Assembly: GCA_900541475.1 (NCBI GenBank)
Contig: UQJV01000062.1
Coordinates: 1 to 7,183, forward strand
Direction of reading: 5' to 3'
Origin: an uncultured Collinsella sp.
Lineage (GTDB): Bacteria > Actinomycetota > Coriobacteriia > Coriobacteriales > Coriobacteriaceae
DNA: 7,183 bases
Made by a program: the position numbers and the translations under genes. Below are positions 1 through 5,552 of this stretch, piece after piece (within the stretch, counting starts at the first letter, position 1; the number at the start of each line of letters is the position of its first letter). The notes beneath the pieces are model-generated. The model did no database searches. It worked only from the letters and a program-made list of their open reading frames with translations, and was not told where the DNA came from.

Positions 1-90
1 CGGGCCGTGTTCCGCTATGCGGTTGTCAATTTGCGAAAGAAATTATGCGTCACCATTTAGCAACTATTTCACCGCAACTTATAGGGAATC
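1..90. other. Non-coding stretch downstream of hypA
   Basis: No convincing gene lies here. It holds the repeat copy at 62-79 and a small dyad CCGC-TAT-GCGG at 12-22 whose four-base arms are too short to call a terminator. There is a TTGACA-like hexamer on the minus strand (29 to 24), but the window ends where its -10 element would be judged. Confidence 0.5.
62..79 (-). repeat. Intergenic short repeat, copy 1 (downstream of hypA)
   Basis: Read on the minus strand this is AGTTGCGGTGAAATAGTT, identical over 18 bases to the plus-strand copy at 7097-7114. It begins 11 bases after the hypA stop codon and reads in the same direction as hypA. Partial similarity continues past the 3' side (CTA, then TGG) in both copies, so the full unit may be near 28-30 bases. 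It could be an RNA 3'-end element, a protein-binding site or a dispersed repeat; the sequence alone does not decide. Confidence 0.6.
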
Positions 91-519
91 CTAGACGATG
101 CGGAGGGGGTTTGCGGCGTCGACGGCGTCGGGAGCGTCGGAAGGACTGGCGGGGGCAGCGTCTGCCGGATCCTCGTCGGGGGTCTCAATCTGCTTGATCA
201 TGACCTCCTGGCCCTGCAGCAGGTATGTTTCGCCACTGCCGCAATGGGGGCAGGTCTTGCCGTGCTCGACTGTCGCATAGTCGCGGCCGCACGCCTCGCA
301 ATGCGTCACGGCCTCGACAGGCTCCACGACAAGCTCCGCGCCCTGCGTGATGGGCTTTTTATCTGCCGCCCAGCGCCAAGCGTCGAGCAGCAAGTCGGGA
401 ACGACGCCCGAGACCTCGCCCAGCAGCAGCGTGACGCTCGAAACGCGACTCACGCCATTGGCGCGCGCCACGTTCTCGACATCGCGAATAATGTGATAGA
501 CGATTCCCAATTCATGCAA
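91..519 (-). CDS. hypA: Nickel metallochaperone HypA (hydrogenase maturation)
   Basis: HypA delivers Ni(II), with HypB, to the large subunit of [NiFe]-hydrogenases; relatives also serve urease. It is a cytoplasmic protein. The 142-residue product starts with the diagnostic Met-His-Glu nickel-binding motif (H2, E3), and a zinc site is formed by C74/C77 and C90/C93 in the arrangement CEACG...CPHCG. The start codon is TTG (517-519): only this start gives the invariant MHE, and an AAAGG-type ribosome site lies eight bases upstream. Family members are usually about 113-120 residues; here residues ~113-142 form an extra Asp/Ala/Pro-rich tail after the conserved core. It lies 96 bases behind the iron-sulfur flavoprotein gene on the same strand, with a hairpin between them, so co-transcription is possible but not certain. 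No hydrogenase or other hyp gene is in the window. The family assignment is secure; the target enzyme is unknown. Confidence 0.95.
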   Translation of the reverse strand: MHELGIVYHIIRDVENVARANGVSRVSSVTLLLGEVSGVVPDLLLDAWRWAADKKPITQGAELVVEPVEAVTHCEACGRDYATVEHGKTCPHCGSGETYLLQGQEVMIKQIETPDEDPADAAPASPSDAPDAVDAANPLRIV

Positions 520-527
520 GGTAGAAA

Positions 528-533
528 CCTTTC
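528..533 (-). promoter_or_regulatory. Ribosome binding site of hypA, supporting the TTG start
   Basis: The minus strand reads GAAAGG, followed by eight bases and then the TTG start codon of hypA. No ATG or GTG nearby would preserve the Met-His-Glu motif, so this site together with the motif fixes the start. Confidence 0.7.
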
Positions 534-564
534 AACAACGGTTGATGCGATGCAAACTCAAAGC

Positions 565-600
565 AAGGGGACGGCAAAATCTAGTCTGCGCCGTCCCCTT
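565..600 (-). terminator. Hairpin between the flavoprotein gene and hypA (possible weak terminator)
   Basis: An 11-base perfect inverted repeat (AAGGGGACGGC at 565-575, GCCGTCCCCTT at 590-600) encloses a 14-base loop. It starts 15 bases after the flavoprotein stop codon. On the minus strand the stem is followed by a short mixed T stretch (GCTTTGAGTTT) rather than a clean T run, so it may terminate only partly or protect the upstream mRNA 3' end. On the plus strand no T run follows. Confidence 0.6.
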
Positions 601-615
601 ACCCGCCATGGTTAC

Positions 616-3393
616 CTATTTACGACCGAACTTGATTTTGATTGCACGCTTTAAAGCATACTTGCCAAGGCTCGGGAGCTTTTGCTCGTATTTGACCATC
701 GTGGAGCACTCGGGGCGATCGCGATCCAGGTGGATGGCATCGAACGCGCACTTGGTGGTGCACAGACCGCAGCCGATGCACTTGTTGGGGTCGACGATCG
801 AGGCACCGCAGCCCAGGCAGCGGGCGGTCTCGGCGCGCACCTGCTCCTCGGTGAAGGTCTCGACGTACTCGCTAAACGGCGCGGCCTTCTCGCGTTCGCG
901 GTCCACATGCGCCACCTCGCGGCTCGCGTTGTCGTAGCCCTCGAGCACAACGTCGTCGCGGTCAAGCGCGGTGTAGCGGCGCTGGTTGCGGCCGATGGTA
1001 AGCGTGGAGCCCGGCTGCACAAAGCGATGGATGGAGACGGCGGCCTCGTGACCGGCGGCGATGGCATCGATGGCAAAGCTCGGACCGGTATAGACATCGC
1101 CGCCCACAAAGATGTCGGGCTCAGCGGTCTGATAGGTCTGGGGGTCGGCAAGGGCACCCTGGCCGCGGCCAAGCTCCACCTTGGAGCCAACCAGCAGGTC
1201 GCCCCACACAATGGATTGGCCAATCGACATGACGACACGGTCGGCATCGACACGGCGCAGGTCGTTCTCGTCGTACTCGGGCGCAAACCGGCCCTCGTCG
1301 TCAAAGACGCGCGTGCAGCGCTTAAAGGTAATGCCACATACGCGACCGGCCTCGTCCAGGTGAACCTCCTTGGGGCCCCAACCGCAGCTGATGTGCGCGC
1401 CGTCCTCGATAGCCTCGCGACGCTCTTCCTCGCTGGCGGGCATCTGCGCCTCGCTCTCCAGGCAGAACATCTCAACGTGCTCGGAGCCTAGACGGCAGAC
1501 GTTGCGCGCGACATCGATAGCCACGTTGCCGCCGCCCACCACAATGGTGCGGCCGGGCAGCGCGTCGATCTTGCCGCTGTTGACCTCGCGCAAAAAGTCG
1601 ACGGCCACGGTCACGTCCTCGGCATCCTCGCCCGGAATACCGGCAAGGCGGCCGCCCTGGCAGCCAATAGCCACGTAGAAGGCCTTAAAGCCCTGCTCGC
1701 GCAGCTCGTCGAGCGTCACGCCGCGACCGACTTCCACGCCATAGCGGAACTCGGCGCCCATCAGGCGAATGATCTCGACCTCGGCCTCGATGACGTCCTT
1801 CTGCAGCTTAAAGCTGGGAATACCATAGGTGAGCATGCCGCCCGGTCGCTCGTTTTTCTCGAACACGACGGGCTTGTAGCCCTTCTCGGCCAGATAGAAG
1901 GCGCAGGACAGACCGGCCGGGCCGGCACCGATAATGGCGATCTTCTGGTCGAAGCCGCCGGCGCGCGTCGGCGTCACCACGGGCGGGACATAACGGGTCG
2001 CGGCGTCCAGATCGCGCTGGGCGATAAACTTCTTGACCTCGTCGATAGCCACGGCAGCGTCCACACGGCCGCGGGTGCAGGCATCCTCACAGCGGCGGTT
2101 GCACACACGGCCGCAGATAGCGGGCAGCGGGTTCTCGCGCTTAATGAGCGCCAGCGCCTCGTCATAGCGACCCTGAGCCGCGAGCTTCAAATAGCCCTGA
2201 ACGGCGACATGCGCGGGACAGGCCGTCTTGCAGGGAGCGGTGCCGGACTCATGCGTCTCGATACGGTTATCGTTGCGGTAGTTGGGCGACCACTTGGTAT
2301 GGTCCCACTTGGTGGCATCGGGCAGCTCCTGGCGCGGATACTCGGGCACCTGTCCGCCGGCCTTTTTGCTGCAGAGCTTCTGGCCGAGCTTGGCGGCACC
2401 GGCCGGGCACACCTCAACGCAGCGACCGCAGGCCACGCACTTGTCCTTCTCGACCTTGGCGACATAGGCCGAGCGCGACAAGTTGGGCGTATTGAACAGC
2501 TGCGAGGTGCGCAGTGCGTAGCACACGTTGACGTTGCAGTTGCAGATGGCGAAGATCTTGTTCTCGCCGTCGATATTGGTGATCTGGTGCACAAAGCCGT
2601 TGTCCTCGGCCTGGCGCAAGATGTCGTAGACTTCCTCGCGCGTCACATAGTGGCCGCGGTCGGTCTCGACCACGTAGTCGGCCATATCGCCCACGGCAAT
2701 GCACCAGTCGGCCGGGTCGTCGGCGCAGCCCTCGCCCATCACGCGACGGCTCGCGCGGCAGCTGCAGGTGCTGGCGGCATACTTACCCTCGTATTTGTCG
2801 AGCCAGTGCTCGATATGCTCGATCGGCACCGAGGTGCTCGAAGCATCGATAGCCTTCTCGACCGGAATGACGTGCATGCCGATACCGGCACCTCCGGGCG
2901 GCACCATCGGCGTGGCTTTGGACAGCGGCCCCTTGGAGGCCTGCTCAAAGAACTTGGCATAGACCGGATGCTCCTCGAGCTGGCTCACGCGCATGTTGAG
3001 GAACTCGGCGGAACCCGGTACCAGCATGGGCAGCACCCACTGCATGGCGCGCTCGGGATTTTCCCAGTTGTACTCGAGCAGACCCGTGTAGCTCATGTCG
3101 TCGAGCATCTTCTCGATCTGGGCCTCGGGCATGCCGGTGAGCTTGACCATCTCGGGCAGCGTATAGGGACGGCGCATCTTCATCTTGCAGAGCACCTCGG
3201 CCTGCTCGTCGGTCGCGGCCTCGGCAAACGACCAGTACTCGTAGCCCAGCAGCTCGTCGCGATGCAGCAGACGGTTAGTGCAGTGCTCGCACAGCTTGAC
3301 GATTGCCTCGCGCGGATGTTCCGGCAGCGGCGGCACGAACTCCGAACCGATATCGGGCTCGGTGTAGCTAATTCCCGGTCCGTTGAGAATCAT
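616..3393 (-). CDS. Multi-cluster iron-sulfur FAD/NAD(P)H oxidoreductase (GltD/NfnB-like core with added ferredoxin modules)
   Basis: A predicted cytoplasmic electron-transfer flavoprotein of 925 residues; the substrate is unknown. Seen in order: a winged-helix-like stretch at ~78-110; a cysteine-rich block with C210/C212/C223/C231 (starting CSCR) and C284/C286/C291; a ferredoxin motif C319-x2-C322-x2-C325-x3-C329-P; an N-terminal GltD-type cluster domain (C388, C392, then C427/C431/C435/C439 in CGRVCNRRCEDAC); an FAD Rossmann motif GAGPAG at 489-494; an NAD(P)H Rossmann motif GGGNVA at 620-625; the FAD-closing GGD region at 764-766; and a C-terminal ferredoxin-like part with C859/C862 and C872/C875/C878/C882. 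The GltD-like core is well recognised; such proteins pass electrons between NAD(P)H and an iron-sulfur partner. The start at 3393 is chosen because AAGGG sits six bases upstream; the reading frame stays open 33 codons further, but that part crosses the shared operator. It is divergent from the TetR gene and probably controlled by it. No signal peptide or membrane segment is visible; the C-terminus is lysine-rich. Confidence 0.9.
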   Translation of the reverse strand: MILNGPGISYTEPDIGSEFVPPLPEHPREAIVKLCEHCTNRLLHRDELLGYEYWSFAEAATDEQAEVLCKMKMRRPYTLPEMVKLTGMPEAQIEKMLDDMSYTGLLEYNWENPERAMQWVLPMLVPGSAEFLNMRVSQLEEHPVYAKFFEQASKGPLSKATPMVPPGGAGIGMHVIPVEKAIDASSTSVPIEHIEHWLDKYEGKYAASTCSCRASRRVMGEGCADDPADWCIAVGDMADYVVETDRGHYVTREEVYDILRQAEDNGFVHQITNIDGENKIFAICNCNVNVCYALRTSQLFNTPNLSRSAYVAKVEKDKCVACGRCVEVCPAGAAKLGQKLCSKKAGGQVPEYPRQELPDATKWDHTKWSPNYRNDNRIETHESGTAPCKTACPAHVAVQGYLKLAAQGRYDEALALIKRENPLPAICGRVCNRRCEDACTRGRVDAAVAIDEVKKFIAQRDLDAATRYVPPVVTPTRAGGFDQKIAIIGAGPAGLSCAFYLAEKGYKPVVFEKNERPGGMLTYGIPSFKLQKDVIEAEVEIIRLMGAEFRYGVEVGRGVTLDELREQGFKAFYVAIGCQGGRLAGIPGEDAEDVTVAVDFLREVNSGKIDALPGRTIVVGGGNVAIDVARNVCRLGSEHVEMFCLESEAQMPASEEERREAIEDGAHISCGWGPKEVHLDEAGRVCGITFKRCTRVFDDEGRFAPEYDENDLRRVDADRVVMSIGQSIVWGDLLVGSKVELGRGQGALADPQTYQTAEPDIFVGGDVYTGPSFAIDAIAAGHEAAVSIHRFVQPGSTLTIGRNQRRYTALDRDDVVLEGYDNASREVAHVDREREKAAPFSEYVETFTEEQVRAETARCLGCGASIVDPNKCIGCGLCTTKCAFDAIHLDRDRPECSTMVKYEQKLPSLGKYALKRAIKIKFGRK

Positions 3394-3398
3394 GGTTG

Positions 3399-3406
3399 TC
3401 CCTTCT
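3399..3406 (-). promoter_or_regulatory. Ribosome binding site of the flavoprotein gene
   Basis: AGAAGGGA on the minus strand, with its AAGGG core six bases before the ATG at 3393. It decides the start against the upstream in-frame ATG at 3492, which lies inside an operator palindrome and lacks a comparable site. Confidence 0.75.
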
Positions 3407-3485
3407 CTTGCCGCAGCCCGACGAGGCCGCAGCGCCCCTCTTTTTTTGCAGGTCGAGCATGCCCCATGCCGTTCACCCGCCATTG

Positions 3486-3500
3486 TTGACATTGTGTCAA
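3486..3500. promoter_or_regulatory. Operator palindrome 1 (putative TetR site)
   Basis: TTGACA-TTG-TGTCAA is a perfect 6-3-6 inverted repeat centred at 3493, 23 bases from the centre of palindrome 2. It shares the form TTGACR-N3-YGTCAA with that site. TetR regulators commonly bind short palindromes next to their own gene, which makes this a likely binding site; the binding itself is inferred. Confidence 0.7.
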
Positions 3501-3508
3501 AAATAGTA

Positions 3509-3523
3509 TTGACGAACCGTCAA
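3509..3523. promoter_or_regulatory. Operator palindrome 2 (putative TetR site)
   Basis: TTGACG-AAC-CGTCAA is a perfect 6-3-6 inverted repeat centred at 3516. It lies about two helical turns from palindrome 1, so two dimers could bind near the same face of the helix. It lies 58 bases before the TetR start codon. Confidence 0.7.
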
Positions 3524-3566
3524 CAATATTCAAGACTGTTAGGTGAACGGTCAGGCAAAAGAGGAT

Positions 3567-3572
3567 GAAAGG
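3567..3572 (+). promoter_or_regulatory. Ribosome binding site of the TetR gene
   Basis: GAAAGG followed by nine bases and ATG at 3582. It favours this start over the in-frame GTG at 3543, which has no purine-rich site ahead of it and lies within the outer repeat arm. Confidence 0.65.
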
Positions 3573-3581
3573 CGGCAAAAC

Positions 3582-4244
3582 ATGGGCAACAACACAGCAG
3601 ATACCTCTGTGGCCGATGCCGTCCCCGCGCCCGACAGCACGGCCAAACGTCTGACGGGCGACGAACGCCGTCGCGAGATCCTCGCCGCCGTGCGCACCGT
3701 GAGTTCCGAGCTGGGCGTGTCCCATCTATCCGTCTCGGCCGTGACCAAGCGAGCCGGCTGCACGCGCTCGCTGTTCTACCACTACTTCGCCGACATGGAC
3801 GCCGCCGTCACCGCTGTCATGGACGAGGCAATCGACGGTTTTATCGCCGAGCTCGAACAGTGGAATGCCAGCCGCACCGTCGGTGATATCGAGGGCGCAC
3901 TCGACACCGTCGCCCCGCTCTTCAAGCGCCTGGTCGTGAGCGGCCACGAGCTGCCGAGTACGCTCACCTCGAGCAGCGGCGCGCTCTACGGCGGCTTTTT
4001 GCACAACGTGGTCCAGCGCGTGGCGCAATACATTTGCGACACCACCGTGGTGGACTTTGTCGCCCATCACGAGCTGCGCATCGACCATGTCTACGAGACG
4101 TTCTACACCCTCATCATGGGGTTATTGATGTATATCCGCACGCACCCCGATGTGCCCGACGAGACGGTCAAGGAAATCATCGCCTCGACACTCCACATCG
4201 AGGGCTATACCGCCAAGTATCCGGAGCGCAAGCCCCAGAACTGA
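3582..4244 (+). CDS. TetR/AcrR-family transcriptional regulator
   Basis: A predicted ligand-responsive DNA-binding dimer of 220 residues, a usual length for the family. Residues 1-25 are a polar, probably flexible leader. The helix-turn-helix domain spans about 27-75: the first helix near RREILAAVRTV, then LSVSAVTKRAGCTRSLFYHYF (49-69), with the family's characteristic Tyr/Phe-rich end of the recognition helix followed by the fourth-helix start (D71 onward). Residues ~80-220 form the variable, mostly helical ligand and dimer domain, with a hydrophobic helix near 171-186. The ligand cannot be read from the sequence. The gene is divergent from the flavoprotein gene, with the composite operator between them, and lies 63 bases ahead of the membrane-protein gene on the same strand. 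The inferred role is control, most simply repression, of both transcription units including its own. The family call is firm; targets and sign of regulation are inferred. Confidence 0.92.
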   Translation: MGNNTADTSVADAVPAPDSTAKRLTGDERRREILAAVRTVSSELGVSHLSVSAVTKRAGCTRSLFYHYFADMDAAVTAVMDEAIDGFIAELEQWNASRTVGDIEGALDTVAPLFKRLVVSGHELPSTLTSSSGALYGGFLHNVVQRVAQYICDTTVVDFVAHHELRIDHVYETFYTLIMGLLMYIRTHPDVPDETVKEIIASTLHIEGYTAKYPERKPQN

Positions 4245-4261
4245 CGACATTTGGCCAAACT

Positions 4262-4289
4262 GCCCGCGATCGGAAGAGGGGCCGCGGGC
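4262..4289 (+). promoter_or_regulatory. GC-rich hairpin in the TetR/membrane-protein gap
   Basis: GCCCGCG (4262-4268) and CGCGGGC (4283-4289) form a perfect 7-base stem with a 14-base loop. It ends five bases before the GAAAGGAG ribosome site of the next gene, and no T run follows, so it is not a standard terminator. It may mark an mRNA processing or stability point giving the two genes different expression, or affect translation of the membrane protein. Confidence 0.45.
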
Positions 4290-4294
4290 GTGCG

Positions 4295-4301
4295 AAAGGA
4301 G
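4295..4301 (+). promoter_or_regulatory. Ribosome binding site of the membrane-protein gene
   Basis: AAAGGAG, six bases before the ATG at 4308, the strongest ribosome site in the window. It sets the start at 4308 rather than at an in-frame ATG 19 codons upstream. Confidence 0.8.
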
Positions 4302-4307
4302 AGCAGC

Positions 4308-5315
4308 ATGCTGTTCGATGTTTGGGGTAGCGATACCCTTATCCACTGGGCCGGCTGGGCCATGGTCTTTATTGGCCTGATCGTGCTCAACGAGGTCGGC
4401 CGCCGCACCAAGCTGGGCGCGGCAATCATCTTTGGCGTGGCTCCGCTGGCCATGACCATCTACTGCGTCGCCATCGCCGTGGGCGTTTCGCAGGGTGCCG
4501 AGTGGGCGCTCACCAACCCCACCCATGTGTACCAGAACAGCTGGTTCCACTACGCCAAGGTATACGCGGCACTGGCCGGCTGCTGGGGCTTCATTGCCAT
4601 TAAGTACCAGTGGGGCAAGATCGGCAAGGCGCATTGGTTCCGCGCATGGCCGTTTGTGATCGTCGCCATCAACATCATGATTGCCGTCGTGTCCGACTTC
4701 GAGAGCGCCTATCACTTCTTTGTCCTGGGCGAGTCCACCTGGGTCACCTCCGAAGGTGCTACGCAGCTGGCCGGCTGGAACAACGTGTTCAACGGCATCG
4801 CCGGTATCATCAACATCTTCTGCATGACCGGCTGGTGGAGCGTCTACGCCTCCGAGGATCAGACCGATATGCTGTGGCCCGACATGACCTGGGTCTACAT
4901 CATCGCCTACGATATCTGGAACTTCTGCTACACCTACAACTGCCTGCCCACCCACTCCTGGTTCTGCGGCTTTGCGCTGCTGCTGGCGCCCACCGTCGCC
5001 GCCTTTATCTGGAACAAGGGCGGCTGGATCCAGAACCGCGCCTTTACGCTGGCCATTTGGTGCATGTTTGCCCAGGTGTTCCCGTACTTCCAGGAGGAGT
5101 CCATCTTTGTGACCCACTCCACGCTCGACCCCGGCGCCGCCACCGCGGTCTCGATCGCCGCACTGGTCGCCAATGTCGCCGCGATCATCTACATCGCCTA
5201 CCGCGCCAAGAAGCTCGGCCGCAATCCCTACAGGCAGGATGTCTTTGAGGGCACCAGCGATTGGGAGAAGGCTACCGCTCGCCGCGCCAAGGTTGATTAC
5301 GCGCACGCCGAGTAA
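4308..5315 (+). CDS. Trp-rich polytopic membrane protein, DUF5692-like
   Basis: A 335-residue integral membrane protein of unknown function. I recognise it as resembling the family I know as DUF5692, found in gut Actinobacteria and Firmicutes (from memory, not searched). Hydrophobic segments at about 10-29, 36-60, 80-99, 112-128, 157-175, 192-212, 216-235, 244-262 and 277-298 suggest eight or nine membrane passes. It has 21 tryptophans, many at segment ends, and charged or polar residues embedded in otherwise hydrophobic stretches. A notable cluster is YNCLPTHSWFC (210-220), with two cysteines and a histidine between two membrane segments. The last ~35 residues are charged and probably cytoplasmic. 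There is no recognisable transporter, kinase or cytochrome motif. It is the second gene of the operon with the TetR regulator and opposite the iron-sulfur flavoprotein. It could be a transporter for the regulator's ligand or a membrane redox partner; both are guesses. The strong terminator follows 68 bases downstream. Confidence 0.85.
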   Translation: MLFDVWGSDTLIHWAGWAMVFIGLIVLNEVGRRTKLGAAIIFGVAPLAMTIYCVAIAVGVSQGAEWALTNPTHVYQNSWFHYAKVYAALAGCWGFIAIKYQWGKIGKAHWFRAWPFVIVAINIMIAVVSDFESAYHFFVLGESTWVTSEGATQLAGWNNVFNGIAGIINIFCMTGWWSVYASEDQTDMLWPDMTWVYIIAYDIWNFCYTYNCLPTHSWFCGFALLLAPTVAAFIWNKGGWIQNRAFTLAIWCMFAQVFPYFQEESIFVTHSTLDPGAATAVSIAALVANVAAIIYIAYRAKKLGRNPYRQDVFEGTSDWEKATARRAKVDYAHAE

Positions 5316-5383
5316 CATGTTGGTCGCTGTTGGCGCTTGGGCATAGGCCCGCCCGCCAGGATTTTCAATCCAATGTCTCGCAG

Positions 5384-5423
5384 AGCCCCCGGAAAGCGTT
5401 TCGCTCGCTTTTCGGGGGCTTTT
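5384..5423 (+). terminator. Rho-independent terminator of the TetR/membrane-protein operon
   Basis: Two 15-base arms, AGCCCCCGGAAAGCG (5384-5398) and CGCTTTTCGGGGGCT (5406-5420), pair fully apart from one G-T wobble around a seven-base loop. TTTT (5420-5423) follows. The opposite strand has no T run after the stem, so it acts rightward only. Confidence 0.9.
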
Positions 5424-5552
5424 GTCGTCGCGCCTCTATTCATCTATTCAAAAACATGCGCATATTTAAAATCGGATTTCAAATCATGCAGCGGCTCTAT
5501 GGGGTCCCGTTTTTGGGTACAGTGTTGTCCCGATATTGAGCTTGGGGGATAT
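5424..5552 (+). promoter_or_regulatory. Upstream region of the acidic membrane-protein gene
   Basis: An A+T-rich tract (about 5434-5490), unlike the surrounding GC-rich DNA, holds -10-like hexamers such as TATTTA at 5463-5468, but I cannot pair one with a convincing -35. Closer to the gene there is a 12-base imperfect direct repeat, GTCCCGTTTTTG (5504-5515) and GTCCCGATATTG (5527-5538), 23 bases apart. The start codon at 5553 is preceded by GGGGGA at a short distance. A promoter in this stretch is likely because the strong terminator lies just upstream; its exact position is not resolved. Confidence 0.4.

Larger units (their letters stand above)
3469..3550. promoter_or_regulatory. Divergent control region: composite operator with overlapping promoters
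   Basis: Nested inverted repeats lie between the flavoprotein gene and the TetR gene. The outer arms are CCGTTCACC (3469-3477) and GGTGAACGG (3542-3550). Inside, ATTGTTGAC (3482-3490) mirrors GTCAACAAT (3519-3527), and GTCAA (3496-3500) mirrors TTGAC (3509-3513), all around one centre at 3504.5. At that centre TAGTAT (plus, 3504-3509) and TACTAT (minus, 3508-3503) are possible -10 elements for the two directions. Matching -35 elements are poor at normal spacing: a TTGAAT at 3533-3528 lies 19 bases from the minus -10. Transcription starts are therefore guesses, but any promoter here would be covered by a bound repressor. Confidence 0.65.

Noticed and set aside
24..29. TGTCAA as another TetR half-site
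   Set aside because: A single hexamer without a partner arm, far from the regulated genes; expected by chance.
3410..3433. Direct repeat GCCGCAGC (3410-3417 and 3426-3433) in the flavoprotein leader
   Set aside because: Eight GC-rich bases in a GC-rich leader can recur by chance, and no partner structure supports a role.
2209..3489. 426-codon open frame on the plus strand
   Set aside because: It lies antisense to the flavoprotein gene, whose motifs are clear; long antisense frames are expected in GC-rich DNA, and its product has no recognisable domain.
3394..3492. N-terminal extension of the flavoprotein (33 more codons, ATG at 3492)
   Set aside because: It runs through the leader and into operator palindrome 1, is Arg-rich and unlike the domain that follows, has no ribosome site, and a good site exists for the ATG at 3393.
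4122..5318. 398-codon open frame on the minus strand
   Set aside because: It lies antisense to the membrane-protein gene, which has a strong ribosome site and clear membrane segments; the antisense product is Gly/Ala/Asp-rich without motifs.
5337..5552. Upstream extension of the envelope-protein frame (72 codons)
   Set aside because: It would translate straight through the intrinsic terminator at 5384-5423; the sequence looks non-coding and the ATG at 5553 has a ribosome site.
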